A DNA stretch of 64,000 nucleotides from Methanolinea sp. (lineage in GTDB: Archaea > Halobacteriota > Methanomicrobia > Methanomicrobiales > Methanospirillaceae): contig JARYMB010000001.1 in assembly GCA_029907345.1 (NCBI GenBank), forward strand, positions 104,792 through 168,791. The letters are read 5' to 3'. Shown piece after piece: positions 26,586 to 35,057 of the stretch; within the stretch, counting starts at the first letter, position 1, and each line of letters begins with the position of its first letter. Position numbers and translations under genes: made by a program. A model generated the notes under the pieces. That model ran no database searches and was not told the origin of the DNA. It was given only the letters and a program-made list of their open reading frames with translations.

Positions 26586-27467
26586 TCAGTCTTTTTGGAG
26601 GGCAGCACCGACTGCGCCCCTGACTCTCGTTTCCAGCCCGGGAATAACGCGGATGTCCCGGGTCTCGTCCATTCCGTCAATGAACACGGGTTCCTCCGCA
26701 CCGATTCCAACGAGTGAGAAAAATGCACCGATAACGCGCGACACGCATGTGAAATTTTCCGGTCCCTTCCGCCCGGCAACCGACAACAGAAGGCCCCTCG
26801 TCCTGTGGAAAGGTCGTCGATCGAGGGTTCTTGACGCGTGGAGGGACTGGAAACGGTCGAGGAGTGCCTTTGTCCCGGCCGGGACCGTATTCGTATAGAC
26901 GGGAGTGCAGACAACGAGCAGGCGGCACCTTTCCACGGCAGGAATAATGGAGTTCATGTCATCCGCGTAGACGCACGTGCCCGTGTTGTAGCACTGGTAG
27001 CACCCGATGCAGGGGTGAATGTCCAGGTCGTGCGGATAGACCACATGAACATCCTTTCCAAGCCTCTGTGCCTCGCCTGCGACCCACGAGGCGAGGATGG
27101 AACAGTTACCCCCCGGCCGGGGACTGCCCTGGATAACGACAACATCAGGAGAACCGGAAGAGGGCTGATGCGTGACGGGTTCCCTTTCGGGGACACCATC
27201 CAGGAAACACTGCATGTCGCCGGCAAGATCCCTTTCCCACCTCGTAAACACCCTTTCCGCGGCTTCTCTTGCGCCATAGGTCATGGTGGGGGCATATTCA
27301 AAGGAATTCGTGCGGAAGACGGTGACCAGATTCTCCTTTTCCCATAGTTCAACAGAAAAGCGCACCATCCCGGGGTAAATATCGCCGAGATCCTCCTCCT
27401 CCATGCGGAGAGAGAACGTCCTCCCTCCCATGGTCGTTTCCTTAACCTGGTGGAGGGCCTTTTTCAT
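26586..27467 (-). CDS. Iron-sulfur flavoprotein / NADPH-dependent FMN reductase-like
   Basis: The protein has about 293 residues. After an N-terminal domain of about 105 residues of unknown type (EDLGDIYPGMVRFSVELWEKENLV...), it has a flavodoxin-like fold with the FMN phosphate loop VIQGSPRPGGNCSILA. A compact cluster motif CIGCYQCYNTGTC (C-x2-C-x2-C-x5-C) follows, then VCTPVYTNTVPAGTKALLDRF. This is the layout of Isf-type flavoproteins of methanogens. The start may be ATG 27467, GTG 27473 or ATG 27431. It is divergent from the DUF2284 gene. Confidence 0.85.
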   Translation of the reverse strand: MKKALHQVKETTMGGRTFSLRMEEEDLGDIYPGMVRFSVELWEKENLVTVFRTNSFEYAPTMTYGAREAAERVFTRWERDLAGDMQCFLDGVPEREPVTHQPSSGSPDVVVIQGSPRPGGNCSILASWVAGEAQRLGKDVHVVYPHDLDIHPCIGCYQCYNTGTCVYADDMNSIIPAVERCRLLVVCTPVYTNTVPAGTKALLDRFQSLHASRTLDRRPFHRTRGLLLSVAGRKGPENFTCVSRVIGAFFSLVGIGAEEPVFIDGMDETRDIRVIPGLETRVRGAVGAALQKD

Positions 27468-27573
27468 GTTCACAACCGTTGAGGTTTGGATCCCACTTCG
27501 TTATCTGCGTTTCGCAGGGAGACGATACCTTTTTGGTCAGGACTAAAAAATAGTGTTTTCACCGGAGATTCCG

Positions 27574-28221
27574 ATGAATGCGAGACTCGACGGGGAGATC
27601 GCGACACTCACCCGCCTTGCAGGGGAGAAGGGTGCTCTTGCCCGCCCTATCCAGTCCGGGGATATTGTCGTCGCGGAGTGGGTGAGGTTCAAGTGCCGGT
27701 TCGGGTGCAAGGGATATGGAAAGCACATGAGCTGCCCCCCCTACGCACCGGCACCCGCGGAGACACGGAAGATGATCGAAGAATATTCGACCGGACTTCT
27801 CCTCCGGTTCGATGGCATTCCGGGACACCCTGCCATCTCTCCCGACCAGATTCCAAAAGATTTTCATCCATTCTTCCGCGACCTTATCCTCTGGGTCAAC
27901 GGCACCGTCCACTTCCTCGAGAAGACTGCCTTTTACCACGACTTTCCAAAGGCATTCGGCTTTGGAGCATATCCCTGCATCTACTGCGAGCACCAGCACT
28001 GCGTGGCAGAGGAGCAGCCCGGCATCGTGGATGAGAGCATCCGCCGCATGTGCAGGCACATGGACCTTGTCCGGCCAAGCATGGAGGCGGCAGGCATCGA
28101 CGTCTTTTCAACTGCAAGGAATGCGGGCTGGGAACTCCATGTCGTTCCCTGCCGGAACCTCGAATACGGGATGATCGAGCACGGGAACATCACATCTGTC
28201 GGGCTTGTCATGCTCGAATGA
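27574..28221 (+). CDS. DUF2284 family predicted metal-binding protein
   Basis: This 215-residue protein has Cys motifs typical of DUF2284: KCRFGCKGYGKHMSCPPYAP near the N-terminus and GAYPCIYCEHQHC in the middle, followed by CRHMDLVRPSMEAAGIDVF and VPCRNLEYGMI. These Cys could hold one or more iron-sulfur clusters; the function is not established. The start is ATG 27574, preceded by CGGAG; an upstream GTG 27553 is in frame. It converges on the UPF0316 gene. Confidence 0.85.
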   Translation: MNARLDGEIATLTRLAGEKGALARPIQSGDIVVAEWVRFKCRFGCKGYGKHMSCPPYAPAPAETRKMIEEYSTGLLLRFDGIPGHPAISPDQIPKDFHPFFRDLILWVNGTVHFLEKTAFYHDFPKAFGFGAYPCIYCEHQHCVAEEQPGIVDESIRRMCRHMDLVRPSMEAAGIDVFSTARNAGWELHVVPCRNLEYGMIEHGNITSVGLVMLE

Positions 28222-28261
28222 GGGCATCCCGGCCATTGGATCCAAAAAAAATTTAGTGTCT

Positions 28262-28873
28262 TCACTTCCCCTTCCGGAAGAAACCATGCGGGTCCCTCCA
28301 GTTTATGTGAATGCCTCCCCGGCCGCGGGGGAATATCCCTTCCTTCACGGTCCTGACCTCTTCGACCGTGTAAAAAGAGGACGGGTGGTAACGATTGATG
28401 CAGGAGAGGACCCGTGGGAGGTCCTGCCTGCGGCAGACCGAGAGGAGAATGGTAACCGGCCCCGTCGCGCCCGCGGCATCCAGGGTCGTGACCCCGACGT
28501 CCATCTTCCGCAATGCTTCGGCGAGCTGGCCCGCATCCTTCTGCGTGATGACGCGGATGACCACGTTGCCCAGGGAGAGCCTCTCCTCGACTGCCATACC
28601 CACGTAGGTCCCGGCAGCAAACCCCCCTCCGTACGCGATGTACGAGGCGACGTTCCCCACGTTCTGCATCACCTGGCCGATGGCAAGGAGCCAGATAATT
28701 ACTTCGAAGAACCCGACGAAGGGGGCGACCCGCTTAAAACCCCGTGAGATGAAGATGACGCGGAGCGTTCCAAGGCTCACATCACAGATCCGTGCCAGGA
28801 AGATGAGGGAGGGCAGTACCACCCATGCAAAGAGGTCACCGGAGACCGCAAATTCCCACATGAAGCAGACCAT
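28262..28873 (-). CDS. UPF0316 membrane protein (DUF5698 + DUF2179)
   Basis: This 203-residue protein has an N-terminal membrane part with about three helices (FAWVVLPSLIFLARICDVSLG, VAPFVGFFEVIIWLLAIGQV and the YIAYGGGFAAGTYVG turn). A soluble C-terminal DUF2179 domain follows (GNVVIRVITQKDAGQLAEALR, VTTLDAAGATGPVTILLSVCRR, FYTVEEVR). The architecture matches UPF0316/YebE proteins of unknown role. A TATATAT on the minus strand near 28937-28943 and GGAGAAG before the ATG suggest its own promoter. Confidence 0.88.
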   Translation of the reverse strand: MVCFMWEFAVSGDLFAWVVLPSLIFLARICDVSLGTLRVIFISRGFKRVAPFVGFFEVIIWLLAIGQVMQNVGNVASYIAYGGGFAAGTYVGMAVEERLSLGNVVIRVITQKDAGQLAEALRKMDVGVTTLDAAGATGPVTILLSVCRRQDLPRVLSCINRYHPSSFYTVEEVRTVKEGIFPRGRGGIHINWRDPHGFFRKGK

Positions 28874-29021
28874 TCATGAGGTCTTCTCCGGATGCATTAA
28901 TAGTCTCGTCTGCCCGCAGGCAAAAGGAACAGGCATACATATATGGAAATAGAACAAGCCCGGCCCGAAGAAAAAGAGTGTATGACTGCGTCTCTTTTTT
29001 TTTAGTCACGTTTCAGCGCTC

Positions 29022-30278
29022 TCAGGCCCACCCCCTCAACTTCATCGCACTTGCAACCCGTCCGACCGCAATGGTATAGGCTGCCTTCCGGAGAGAGACG
29101 CCGTTGTTCTTTGCAAGGACGCTGACAGCATTGAAAGTTCTTTCCATCTTTTCCCCGAGTTTCCCAAAAACCTTGTCCCTGTCCCAGTGGTCCATGGAAA
29201 GATTCTGGATCATCTCGAAATGGGAGACAATCACACCTCCTGCATTCACGAGGATATCGGGGAGAATAGTGATGCCCGATCCGAAAAGGATCTCATCAGC
29301 CTCGTGGCTGGTGGGACCGTTTGCGAATTCGGCCACGATCCCCGCTCTCACATGGTGGGCATTTTCCGAAGTTATCGTATTTTCAAGTGCCGCCGGGATG
29401 AGGACATCAACGGGCAGAGAAAGAAGCTCTCCGCTTGAAATGTTCGTTGCCCCCGGGAACCTGATGACACTCCCGGTCTTTTTCTTGTGTTCCAACAGGT
29501 CCCGGACCTGCAGGCCGTCCGGGTTGTAGATTGCGCCCCTGCTGTCGCTGACTGCCATTACCCTTGCCCCGAATGTTTCCTGCCCGAGGAGGGCTGCATG
29601 GGCCCCGACATTTCCAAATCCCTGGACAGCAACCGTGGTATCTGCAAAGTCCCTTTCCCGCCGGTGCATTGCCTCCCGGATGGCATACCAGCCTCCCAGG
29701 GCCGTTGCTTCCCCCCTTCCTTCCGACCCGCCCAGGAGAACAGGTTTCCCGGTGAATGATCCAAAAGTTGTCTTTCCCGCTATCCGGGAATATTCGTCCA
29801 TCATCCATGCCATGACCCTTGCATCAGTGTAGACATCGGGGGCAGGTATGTCACGGTCAGGACCGATATACGGAAACATCTCCTGGACGTAAGACCTGCT
29901 CATCCGCTCCAGTTCCCGTTCTGACAGGGCTTTCGGGTTACAGATGACCCCGCCCTTTGCGCCCCCCAGGGGAAGATCGTGAAGTGCACACTTCCATGTC
30001 ATGATTGCCGCAAGGCCCCTGATGGTATCTATCGTCTCATCCGGGTGGTAGCGTATTCCCCCCTTCATCGGTCCCAGGGCGTCGTTGTACTGCACACGAA
30101 AAGACTGGAAAACCTGGATCTTACCCGTGTCCATCCGTACCGGAATTGCCACCGATATCTCCCGCCGGGGAGTCTTGAGAAGTGCCTCAATATTCTCATC
30201 GAGGGCGAGGTCTGCAGAACAGGAGCAGAGGTTTTTCTTGACTGATTCAAAGAGGTTTGACTCACCCATGAGACTCAT
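29022..30278 (-). CDS. gdhA: Glutamate dehydrogenase
   Basis: This 418-residue enzyme interconverts glutamate and 2-oxoglutarate plus ammonia. Seen are the substrate-binding MKGGIRYHP, the catalytic lysine PLGGAKGGV, GPDRDIPAPDVYTD, the dinucleotide fold VAVQGFGNVGAHAA and ILPDILVNAGGVIVSHFE. Its length is typical of hexameric archaeal/bacterial GDH. It lies 57 bases downstream of the 2-oxoacid:ferredoxin oxidoreductase genes on the same strand, so its product 2-oxoglutarate is the probable substrate of that enzyme. Cofactor preference cannot be read by eye. Confidence 0.94.
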   Translation of the reverse strand: MSLMGESNLFESVKKNLCSCSADLALDENIEALLKTPRREISVAIPVRMDTGKIQVFQSFRVQYNDALGPMKGGIRYHPDETIDTIRGLAAIMTWKCALHDLPLGGAKGGVICNPKALSERELERMSRSYVQEMFPYIGPDRDIPAPDVYTDARVMAWMMDEYSRIAGKTTFGSFTGKPVLLGGSEGRGEATALGGWYAIREAMHRRERDFADTTVAVQGFGNVGAHAALLGQETFGARVMAVSDSRGAIYNPDGLQVRDLLEHKKKTGSVIRFPGATNISSGELLSLPVDVLIPAALENTITSENAHHVRAGIVAEFANGPTSHEADEILFGSGITILPDILVNAGGVIVSHFEMIQNLSMDHWDRDKVFGKLGEKMERTFNAVSVLAKNNGVSLRKAAYTIAVGRVASAMKLRGWA

Positions 30279-30335
30279 CCATCCACACGGTTTTCCTTAC
30301 CATTCTTCATAGACAATTCCTTTTCCAGCAGGTCC

Positions 30336-31187
30336 TCATTTCCGTTCCTCCAGGATCCTTTCGATGATCTCATGAGTGGTCCCCTCCTTTTTTTCGGAAA
30401 CCCCCAGTCTTTCCTCGAGTGTCGGGCGCGCCACCCTGTAAAAAGTCCCGGTTGCAATCGGAGAATCGCTGTTATAGTCCCATTCCCGGGCTTTCCTGCA
30501 CGCAGCATCAAAGTCACCCGCGTCATGCCCTTCCAGGCTGTACACGGACCTGTCATACACCTCCGTCTGGTTGAAGTACGATGCACAGACCTGCAGCACG
30601 TCGATGAAGGAAAAACCCCTGTGCCTGATTCCCTGCCCGATAACCTCTTCAAGTTCTCTCTTCTTCCTCGTGCAACCCCGTGCAACGAAGGTTGCCCCTG
30701 ACGCGAGCATGATTTCGAGGGGATTGAAAGGTTCCTCCTTCGTCCCCCCGGGCGTGGAGCGTCCCCGGAACCCGCTCGGCGAGGTTGGAGTATACTGCCC
30801 GGTCGTAAGGCCGTAGACCCTGTTATTATGGACTATCACGGTGATGTCGCTGTTCCGCTTGGCGGCAAAGACCAGGTGGTCGAGACCCTCGGCATAGGCA
30901 TCCCCGTCACCCGCGCAGCAAATGACTGTGAGATCCGGGTTGGCCATTTTGATTGCCGTCGCAACTGGGATAGTCCGGCCGTGAATCGAGTAAAAGCTGT
31001 TGATGTTGAGGTAATCGGCCATCTTTGCATGGCACCCTATCCCTGTTACAAGGACGATGGAATCAGGGTCCAAACCTCCTTCAACGGCCGACCGGATGGC
31101 ATCGCGCAGCGCAAACTGGATGACGAAATTCCCGCATCCCGGGCACCACGTGTTCTGTGCATCCGTGATGAAGTCCTTTCCGCTCAT
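30336..31187 (-). CDS. korB: 2-oxoacid:ferredoxin oxidoreductase, beta subunit
   Basis: This 283-residue thiamine-diphosphate subunit has WCPGCGNFVIQ, GIGCHAKMADY, the HGRTIPVATAIKMANP segment and the TPP/Mg motif CCAGDGDAYAEG...VHNNRVYGLTTGQYTPTS. It pairs with the fused gamma-alpha subunit upstream (four-base ATGA overlap). Two-subunit enzymes of this kind oxidise several 2-oxoacids; the neighbouring glutamate dehydrogenase makes 2-oxoglutarate the likely substrate, giving succinyl-CoA and reduced ferredoxin. In classical methanogen enzymes the subunits are separate genes. Confidence 0.92.
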   Translation of the reverse strand: MSGKDFITDAQNTWCPGCGNFVIQFALRDAIRSAVEGGLDPDSIVLVTGIGCHAKMADYLNINSFYSIHGRTIPVATAIKMANPDLTVICCAGDGDAYAEGLDHLVFAAKRNSDITVIVHNNRVYGLTTGQYTPTSPSGFRGRSTPGGTKEEPFNPLEIMLASGATFVARGCTRKKRELEEVIGQGIRHRGFSFIDVLQVCASYFNQTEVYDRSVYSLEGHDAGDFDAACRKAREWDYNSDSPIATGTFYRVARPTLEERLGVSEKKEGTTHEIIERILEERK

Positions 31188-32836
31188 GACACAACCTCCG
31201 CAAGACGCGCCCTGAGTTCTTCGACAGTAAAGGGCCGCCCGTCGTACTTCCGGACGGATGCATCGGCCCTGACTCCGAACCGGCAGAGGAGCATCCCGAG
31301 CTGGCCGTACGCGTTCTCTTCCACAATGACCATCTTATTCGTTCCCCGGATGGCCTGGATGAACTTTTCTGCCGGGAAAGGTGAAAGGACGACCGGCTGG
31401 ATGACCCTGAATCCGAGTTCCTGCCCCACCTCGCTGCAGACACCGGCAGTGGATCCCCAGCAGACAAGGGTTTTACCGGATCTCATGTCACCTGACTGCG
31501 CGATCACCGGCAGGGCTGACAAACCGTTCTCGAGGGCTTTCCCCTTCTTCACCCTCTTTTCCGTCATCAGGGACGCAATATCGGCCCTCTCCGTCGTGAT
31601 TCCGGCCTCGTCGTGGGTATAACTGTTCACCTTGACAACGGTTCCGGGACTACCGGGGAAGAGGAGGGGGCTCACCCCGTCATCTGTCAGGAGGTACCGC
31701 CTGTAGGAAGGCCCGGGGGTTCCTGCCGGGGCGTCGTCAATATGCGGGACGGATGCTGCAGGAGAGGAAAAGCTGTAGTATCCCTCGCAGAGGGTCTTGT
31801 CGCAGAGGATGAGTGCAGGAACCTGGTACCTCCAGGCAAGGCGGAGTGCAAGGGAACTCCATGTGAAAGCCTGGCGGGGATCTCCCGGGGCCACGACCAG
31901 GCGCGGAAACTCTCCCTGGCCGGCATGGAGCGCAAAGTGGAGGTCGGACTGGGCCGTGTAAGTCGGCATACCGGTGCTCGGGCCGGCACGCTGGCCAAGG
32001 ACGATCACGACCGGTACCTCGTTTGCCCCGGCAAGGGAGAGCCCTTCTGTCATCAGGCAAAACCCGCCCCCCGAAGTCCCGACAGCTGTCTTTTTCCCGG
32101 AATAACCGAGCCCCAATGCCATCAGTATCACTGCAACCTCGTTCTCCGGATGGAAAACGAGGAGCCCTGCCCGGTCTGCAATCTCCGCCAGAAAGTGGAG
32201 GAGGTTTGAGGTCGGAGTCATCGGGTAGGCCACATAGGCATCAAGACCGCCGTGAAGGAGTCCCAGGCCAATCGCCTCGTTTCCCGACAGGATGGGGAGA
32301 GACCGTGAATCGCCGGCAGGGATGACCGAATGGTCACCGGCCATCCCGTAACCCCTCCGGGCAACTTTCAGGTTCAGTTCGAGACCTTTCCTGAGATGAC
32401 GGGAGAACACCTCTTCGAGTACTTCCCACGGGATACCTGCGGCCCGGGTAAAAGCACCGATGATACACGAATTACCCATGACAGGCGGTGCCCCCTCCTC
32501 TTTGAGGATATCGGGGATCGGGATGCATATACCTGCGGCCGTGACCCGGGTACTGTCACATATCACGATTGTCCTGTCCCGGACAAGATCCCTGTGCAGG
32601 TCAAGGGTATCCTGGTTGAGTGCCAGGATGAAATCAACTTCATTGCGGCACGCTCCCTTCATTTCCGGGGATGCCCGGACGATGGTAAAATTGTGCCCCC
32701 CCTTGATCAGGGAAGGGTAATCGAAGTACATGTATATCCTGTATCCGATTCGGGAAAGCAGGTGGGCGATTATGAGACCTGCACTATTAATTCCGTCTCC
32801 TGCTCTTCCTCCTATGAGCACTGATATCTCGGCCAT
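31184..32836 (-). CDS. korA: 2-oxoacid:ferredoxin oxidoreductase, fused gamma-alpha subunit
   Basis: This 550-residue protein has a gamma domain first (IGGRAGDGINSAGLIIAHLL, FDYPSLIKGGHN), then the alpha domain (NEAIGLGLLHGGLDAYVAYPMTPTSNLLHFL, HPENEVAVILMALG, VGTSGGGFCLMTEGLSLA, VVIVLGQRAGPSTGMPT). The YPMTPTS motif corresponds to the conserved YPITPSS region. No ferredoxin-like delta subunit is encoded nearby. A TATA-like GGTATATC (32876-32883, minus strand) lies 24 bases before a predicted start near 32852. It heads the korA-korB-gdhA set. Confidence 0.93.
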   Translation of the reverse strand: MAEISVLIGGRAGDGINSAGLIIAHLLSRIGYRIYMYFDYPSLIKGGHNFTIVRASPEMKGACRNEVDFILALNQDTLDLHRDLVRDRTIVICDSTRVTAAGICIPIPDILKEEGAPPVMGNSCIIGAFTRAAGIPWEVLEEVFSRHLRKGLELNLKVARRGYGMAGDHSVIPAGDSRSLPILSGNEAIGLGLLHGGLDAYVAYPMTPTSNLLHFLAEIADRAGLLVFHPENEVAVILMALGLGYSGKKTAVGTSGGGFCLMTEGLSLAGANEVPVVIVLGQRAGPSTGMPTYTAQSDLHFALHAGQGEFPRLVVAPGDPRQAFTWSSLALRLAWRYQVPALILCDKTLCEGYYSFSSPAASVPHIDDAPAGTPGPSYRRYLLTDDGVSPLLFPGSPGTVVKVNSYTHDEAGITTERADIASLMTEKRVKKGKALENGLSALPVIAQSGDMRSGKTLVCWGSTAGVCSEVGQELGFRVIQPVVLSPFPAEKFIQAIRGTNKMVIVEENAYGQLGMLLCRFGVRADASVRKYDGRPFTVEELRARLAEVVS

Positions 32837-32875
32837 GGCTCATCACTGAATGGTATGATCCTCCCGCGCAGGGGT

Positions 32876-32883
32876 GATATACC
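32876..32883 (-). promoter_or_regulatory. TATA box of the korA-korB-gdhA operon
   Basis: GGTATATC on the minus strand lies about 40 bases before the korA ATG, leaving a leader of roughly 16 bases. No competing TATA is seen between korA and the DUF1894-like gene. Confidence 0.45.
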
Positions 32884-32949
32884 TTCTTGGAGAGGCAGTG
32901 CAGGGAGTGAATGCAGGGGGAATTGGTTCTCCCGGAAACCCTGCCCTGC

Positions 32950-33228
32950 CTATTTTTTCAAAAGGGATCGTATCCTTGCAGCTTCTTCCGGGTTCTCCGT
33001 TCTCAGGAGGAACGTCCCGTAACAGGGTTTTGTATAAGGAAAGGTGATCGAATCTCCATCAAGTCCAAGAAGGATGGGGGGGACTCCGATCACGGGTTTT
33101 TCAAAGAGTGCAAAACCGGGATCAACCGTTACGTGTTCCCTGCAGTTTTTCCTGATATATTCCCTGCATTCGGAAAACGTGGCATTCCGGAGGATGATTT
33201 CGTACTTCAGAGATTCGATACAAGCCAC
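32950..33228 (-). CDS. DUF1894-like methanogen protein
   Basis: This 92-residue protein has CIESLKYEIILRNATFSECREYI, VTVDPGFALFEKPVIGVPP and a C-terminal signature ITFPYTKPCYGTFLL. I recall this pattern as DUF1894, a small family confined to methanogens and normally next to DUF1890, as here. The start overlaps the end of the DUF1890-like gene by 22 bases. The conserved Cys of KPCYGT is present. Function is unknown; the link with fdhD in the same operon suggests a role near formate or formylmethanofuran metabolism, by context only. Confidence 0.75.
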   Translation of the reverse strand: MACIESLKYEIILRNATFSECREYIRKNCREHVTVDPGFALFEKPVIGVPPILLGLDGDSITFPYTKPCYGTFLLRTENPEEAARIRSLLKK

Positions 33229-33692
33229 GGGAGCACCTCGTCGATCTTCTTTTTCATGGGCATCGGGTTATGGACCGCCTTTGCCACTATCTTCTCGGCG
33301 GGAAAGTTCACACTGTCCGCGATAGCCTTGAAATTTTCCCCGTAGATTATCATGATCACCTTCTTTCCCGATATGGACTGGACTGTTGCAGCATATGAAA
33401 CTCCCGCGTCGTTGTGCGCAAAGACGATGTAATAGTCATACTTCCTCCTTCCGGCTGCCATGTCGGCGATGCACGTATCGAGATCGACCATCTCGCCCGC
33501 ATAGTGGTGGAGGGGATCTGAGACGTCAACCAGCATTCTTGCCGCAGGGTTTCCGGCTACGATCGGCCGGACACCAAGCCTTCGCAGGCCGTGCATGAGA
33601 TACAGGGCCACAGCGGTTTGGACAGGAACCTGCGGGCAGCCGAGAACAAGAACAGCCTTTTTTTCCTCATTCTGTCCTGTGATAGAGACCAC
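33207..33692 (-). CDS. DUF1890-like methanogen protein
   Basis: This 161-residue protein has a Rossmann-like start (KKAVLVLGCPQVPVQTAVALYLMHGLRRLG) followed by IVAGNPAARMLVDVSDP, YDYYIVFAHNDAGVSYAATV and VNFPAEKIVAKAVHNPMPMKKKI. This matches my memory of DUF1890, a methanogen family of unknown function. The start is GTG 33692, six bases after GGAG; the open frame to 33854 lies in fdhD. It sits between fdhD and the DUF1894-like gene in one operon. Confidence 0.75.
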   Translation of the reverse strand: MVSITGQNEEKKAVLVLGCPQVPVQTAVALYLMHGLRRLGVRPIVAGNPAARMLVDVSDPLHHYAGEMVDLDTCIADMAAGRRKYDYYIVFAHNDAGVSYAATVQSISGKKVIMIIYGENFKAIADSVNFPAEKIVAKAVHNPMPMKKKIDEVLPWLVSNL

Positions 33693-33726
33693 TTCCCTCT
33701 CCTGATGACTGATGGAACCAGACCAC

Positions 33727-34509
33727 TTATCTGTTTTCCTGCCGGGGAATGTCACCTGCCCGGGAAGGTGGCGACAGGACCATCCCACTGAGTTCATGGA
33801 TTCGTTCGGGGTGCGAATAGACCGTGAACCTGCCTTTCCGCGAGAAGCAGACAAGCGTGATCCCGGCTTCCCACGCGGCTTCTATCCCTTGTTTCGTTGA
33901 CGCTGCCCTCGAGATGACTATGGGGATACCCGCATGGGCCGCCTTCGTGACCATGTCCCGTGGCTGCCTCCCCGTGCATCCGAGGACACACTGCGACCTG
34001 TCCAGGTGGTTAAGGACGGCGTGGCCGATGACCTTGTCAACGGTATTGTGCCTGCCGATGTCACTGGAACGTGCCACTATCCGGCCCCCCGAATAGAGCA
34101 CGGAACAGTGGACTGCACCTGTCTGGTGCCATACCTCCGTCTCGATCTCCTCCGTGATGGCATACACATCCCGCGTGGCCAGGGTAAGCGGCGAGACGAC
34201 CTTTTCGAAAGGGCGAGAGAGACCGATTGCACCGGTCGATATCACCTCCCTGCCACCACCGTCTGCAACAGAAGCCCGGACATCTATCTCGTCGCCTTTC
34301 ACGATCACATCCTCGACCTCCTTTGCGAGTCCCTGGGAAACCACGAACCCTGCACCGAGTTCCCTCAGCTGGTCCATGCTTGCCACGATGCGGGCATAGA
34401 ACTCACCGTTGATGCAAAGGGAAAATCGTTCTTCCTGGATGACCGGATCGTCTATCCCGATCGCCCTGCCTTCCCTGACCTGGATTCCCCTGACGGTGGT
34501 CACGGTCAT
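33727..34509 (-). CDS. fdhD: FdhD-like formate dehydrogenase accessory sulfurtransferase
   Basis: This protein of about 260 residues is thought to pass sulfur to the molybdenum or tungsten bis-MGD cofactor of formate dehydrogenase. Seen are ERFSLCINGEFYARIV, GAVHCSVLYSGG, the hallmark DIGRHNTVDKVIGHA, a Cys pair in CVLGCTGRQP (C-x3-C here) and VISRAASTKQGIEAA. The start is ATG 34509, about eight bases after GGAGA; it overlaps the end of cutA. The enzyme served is not in the window, although a tungstate transporter is encoded at 59392-62215. Confidence 0.9.
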   Translation of the reverse strand: MTVTTVRGIQVREGRAIGIDDPVIQEERFSLCINGEFYARIVASMDQLRELGAGFVVSQGLAKEVEDVIVKGDEIDVRASVADGGGREVISTGAIGLSRPFEKVVSPLTLATRDVYAITEEIETEVWHQTGAVHCSVLYSGGRIVARSSDIGRHNTVDKVIGHAVLNHLDRSQCVLGCTGRQPRDMVTKAAHAGIPIVISRAASTKQGIEAAWEAGITLVCFSRKGRFTVYSHPERIHELSGMVLSPPSRAGDIPRQENR

Positions 34510-34835
34510 GGTGCGGTCTCCTCTCTCACCCATGCGAGGTAGGGCAAATAACCCCCTTCCACCGGAAGGACAATCATCTCCGGGAGTTCGTATGGATGAA
34601 CGGCCCTTATCTCCTCCATGGTGTCGTGAACCCGGGAAAGGGTCGTCTTGATGACGAGGAGGACTTCCTGGTCGCAGCAGAACTCACCCTTCCACCGGTA
34701 ATATGACGTTACATCCGCTGTATTGACGCATGCTGCAAGCCGCTTTTCGACGAGGTGCCGCGCGATCTTGGGTCCATTATCCCTGCCTGCCGTCGTTAGT
34801 ATGACCCTGACGGGATCTGCTTCATCCAGACTCAT
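34506..34835 (-). CDS. cutA: CutA1 divalent-cation tolerance protein
   Basis: This 109-residue ferredoxin-fold protein has VILTTAGRDNGPKIARHLVEKRLAACVN, SYYRWKGEFCCDQEVLLVIKT and HPYELPEMIVLPVEGG, the standard CutA1 pattern. CutA1 forms stable trimers and binds metals, but its role is unsettled. The start is ATG 34835 (GTG 34844 also in frame). CTTATAGG at 34899-34906, read on the minus strand as CCTATAAG, is a likely TATA box for this four-gene operon. Confidence 0.92.
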   Translation of the reverse strand: MSLDEADPVRVILTTAGRDNGPKIARHLVEKRLAACVNTADVTSYYRWKGEFCCDQEVLLVIKTTLSRVHDTMEEIRAVHPYELPEMIVLPVEGGYLPYLAWVREETAP

Positions 34836-35057
34836 GAAAGACACTTCCGTCCGACCGGGCAGAAAAATACCCGTGCTATGCCGTGGGTAGGCTGGTCTCT
34901 TATAGGTTCTTTACCTGGTCTTTACCCGGGCAGGTGACGGCTGGTGCGGGATCGGAGGAATCGCAAGAGTGCATTTCCCATCCGTGCGAAAGACCGCCGG
35001 GATCTCCCTGCCGTCCACGTAATCCTTAATGAGCGGGCAGGGCCAATATTTCCCCGC

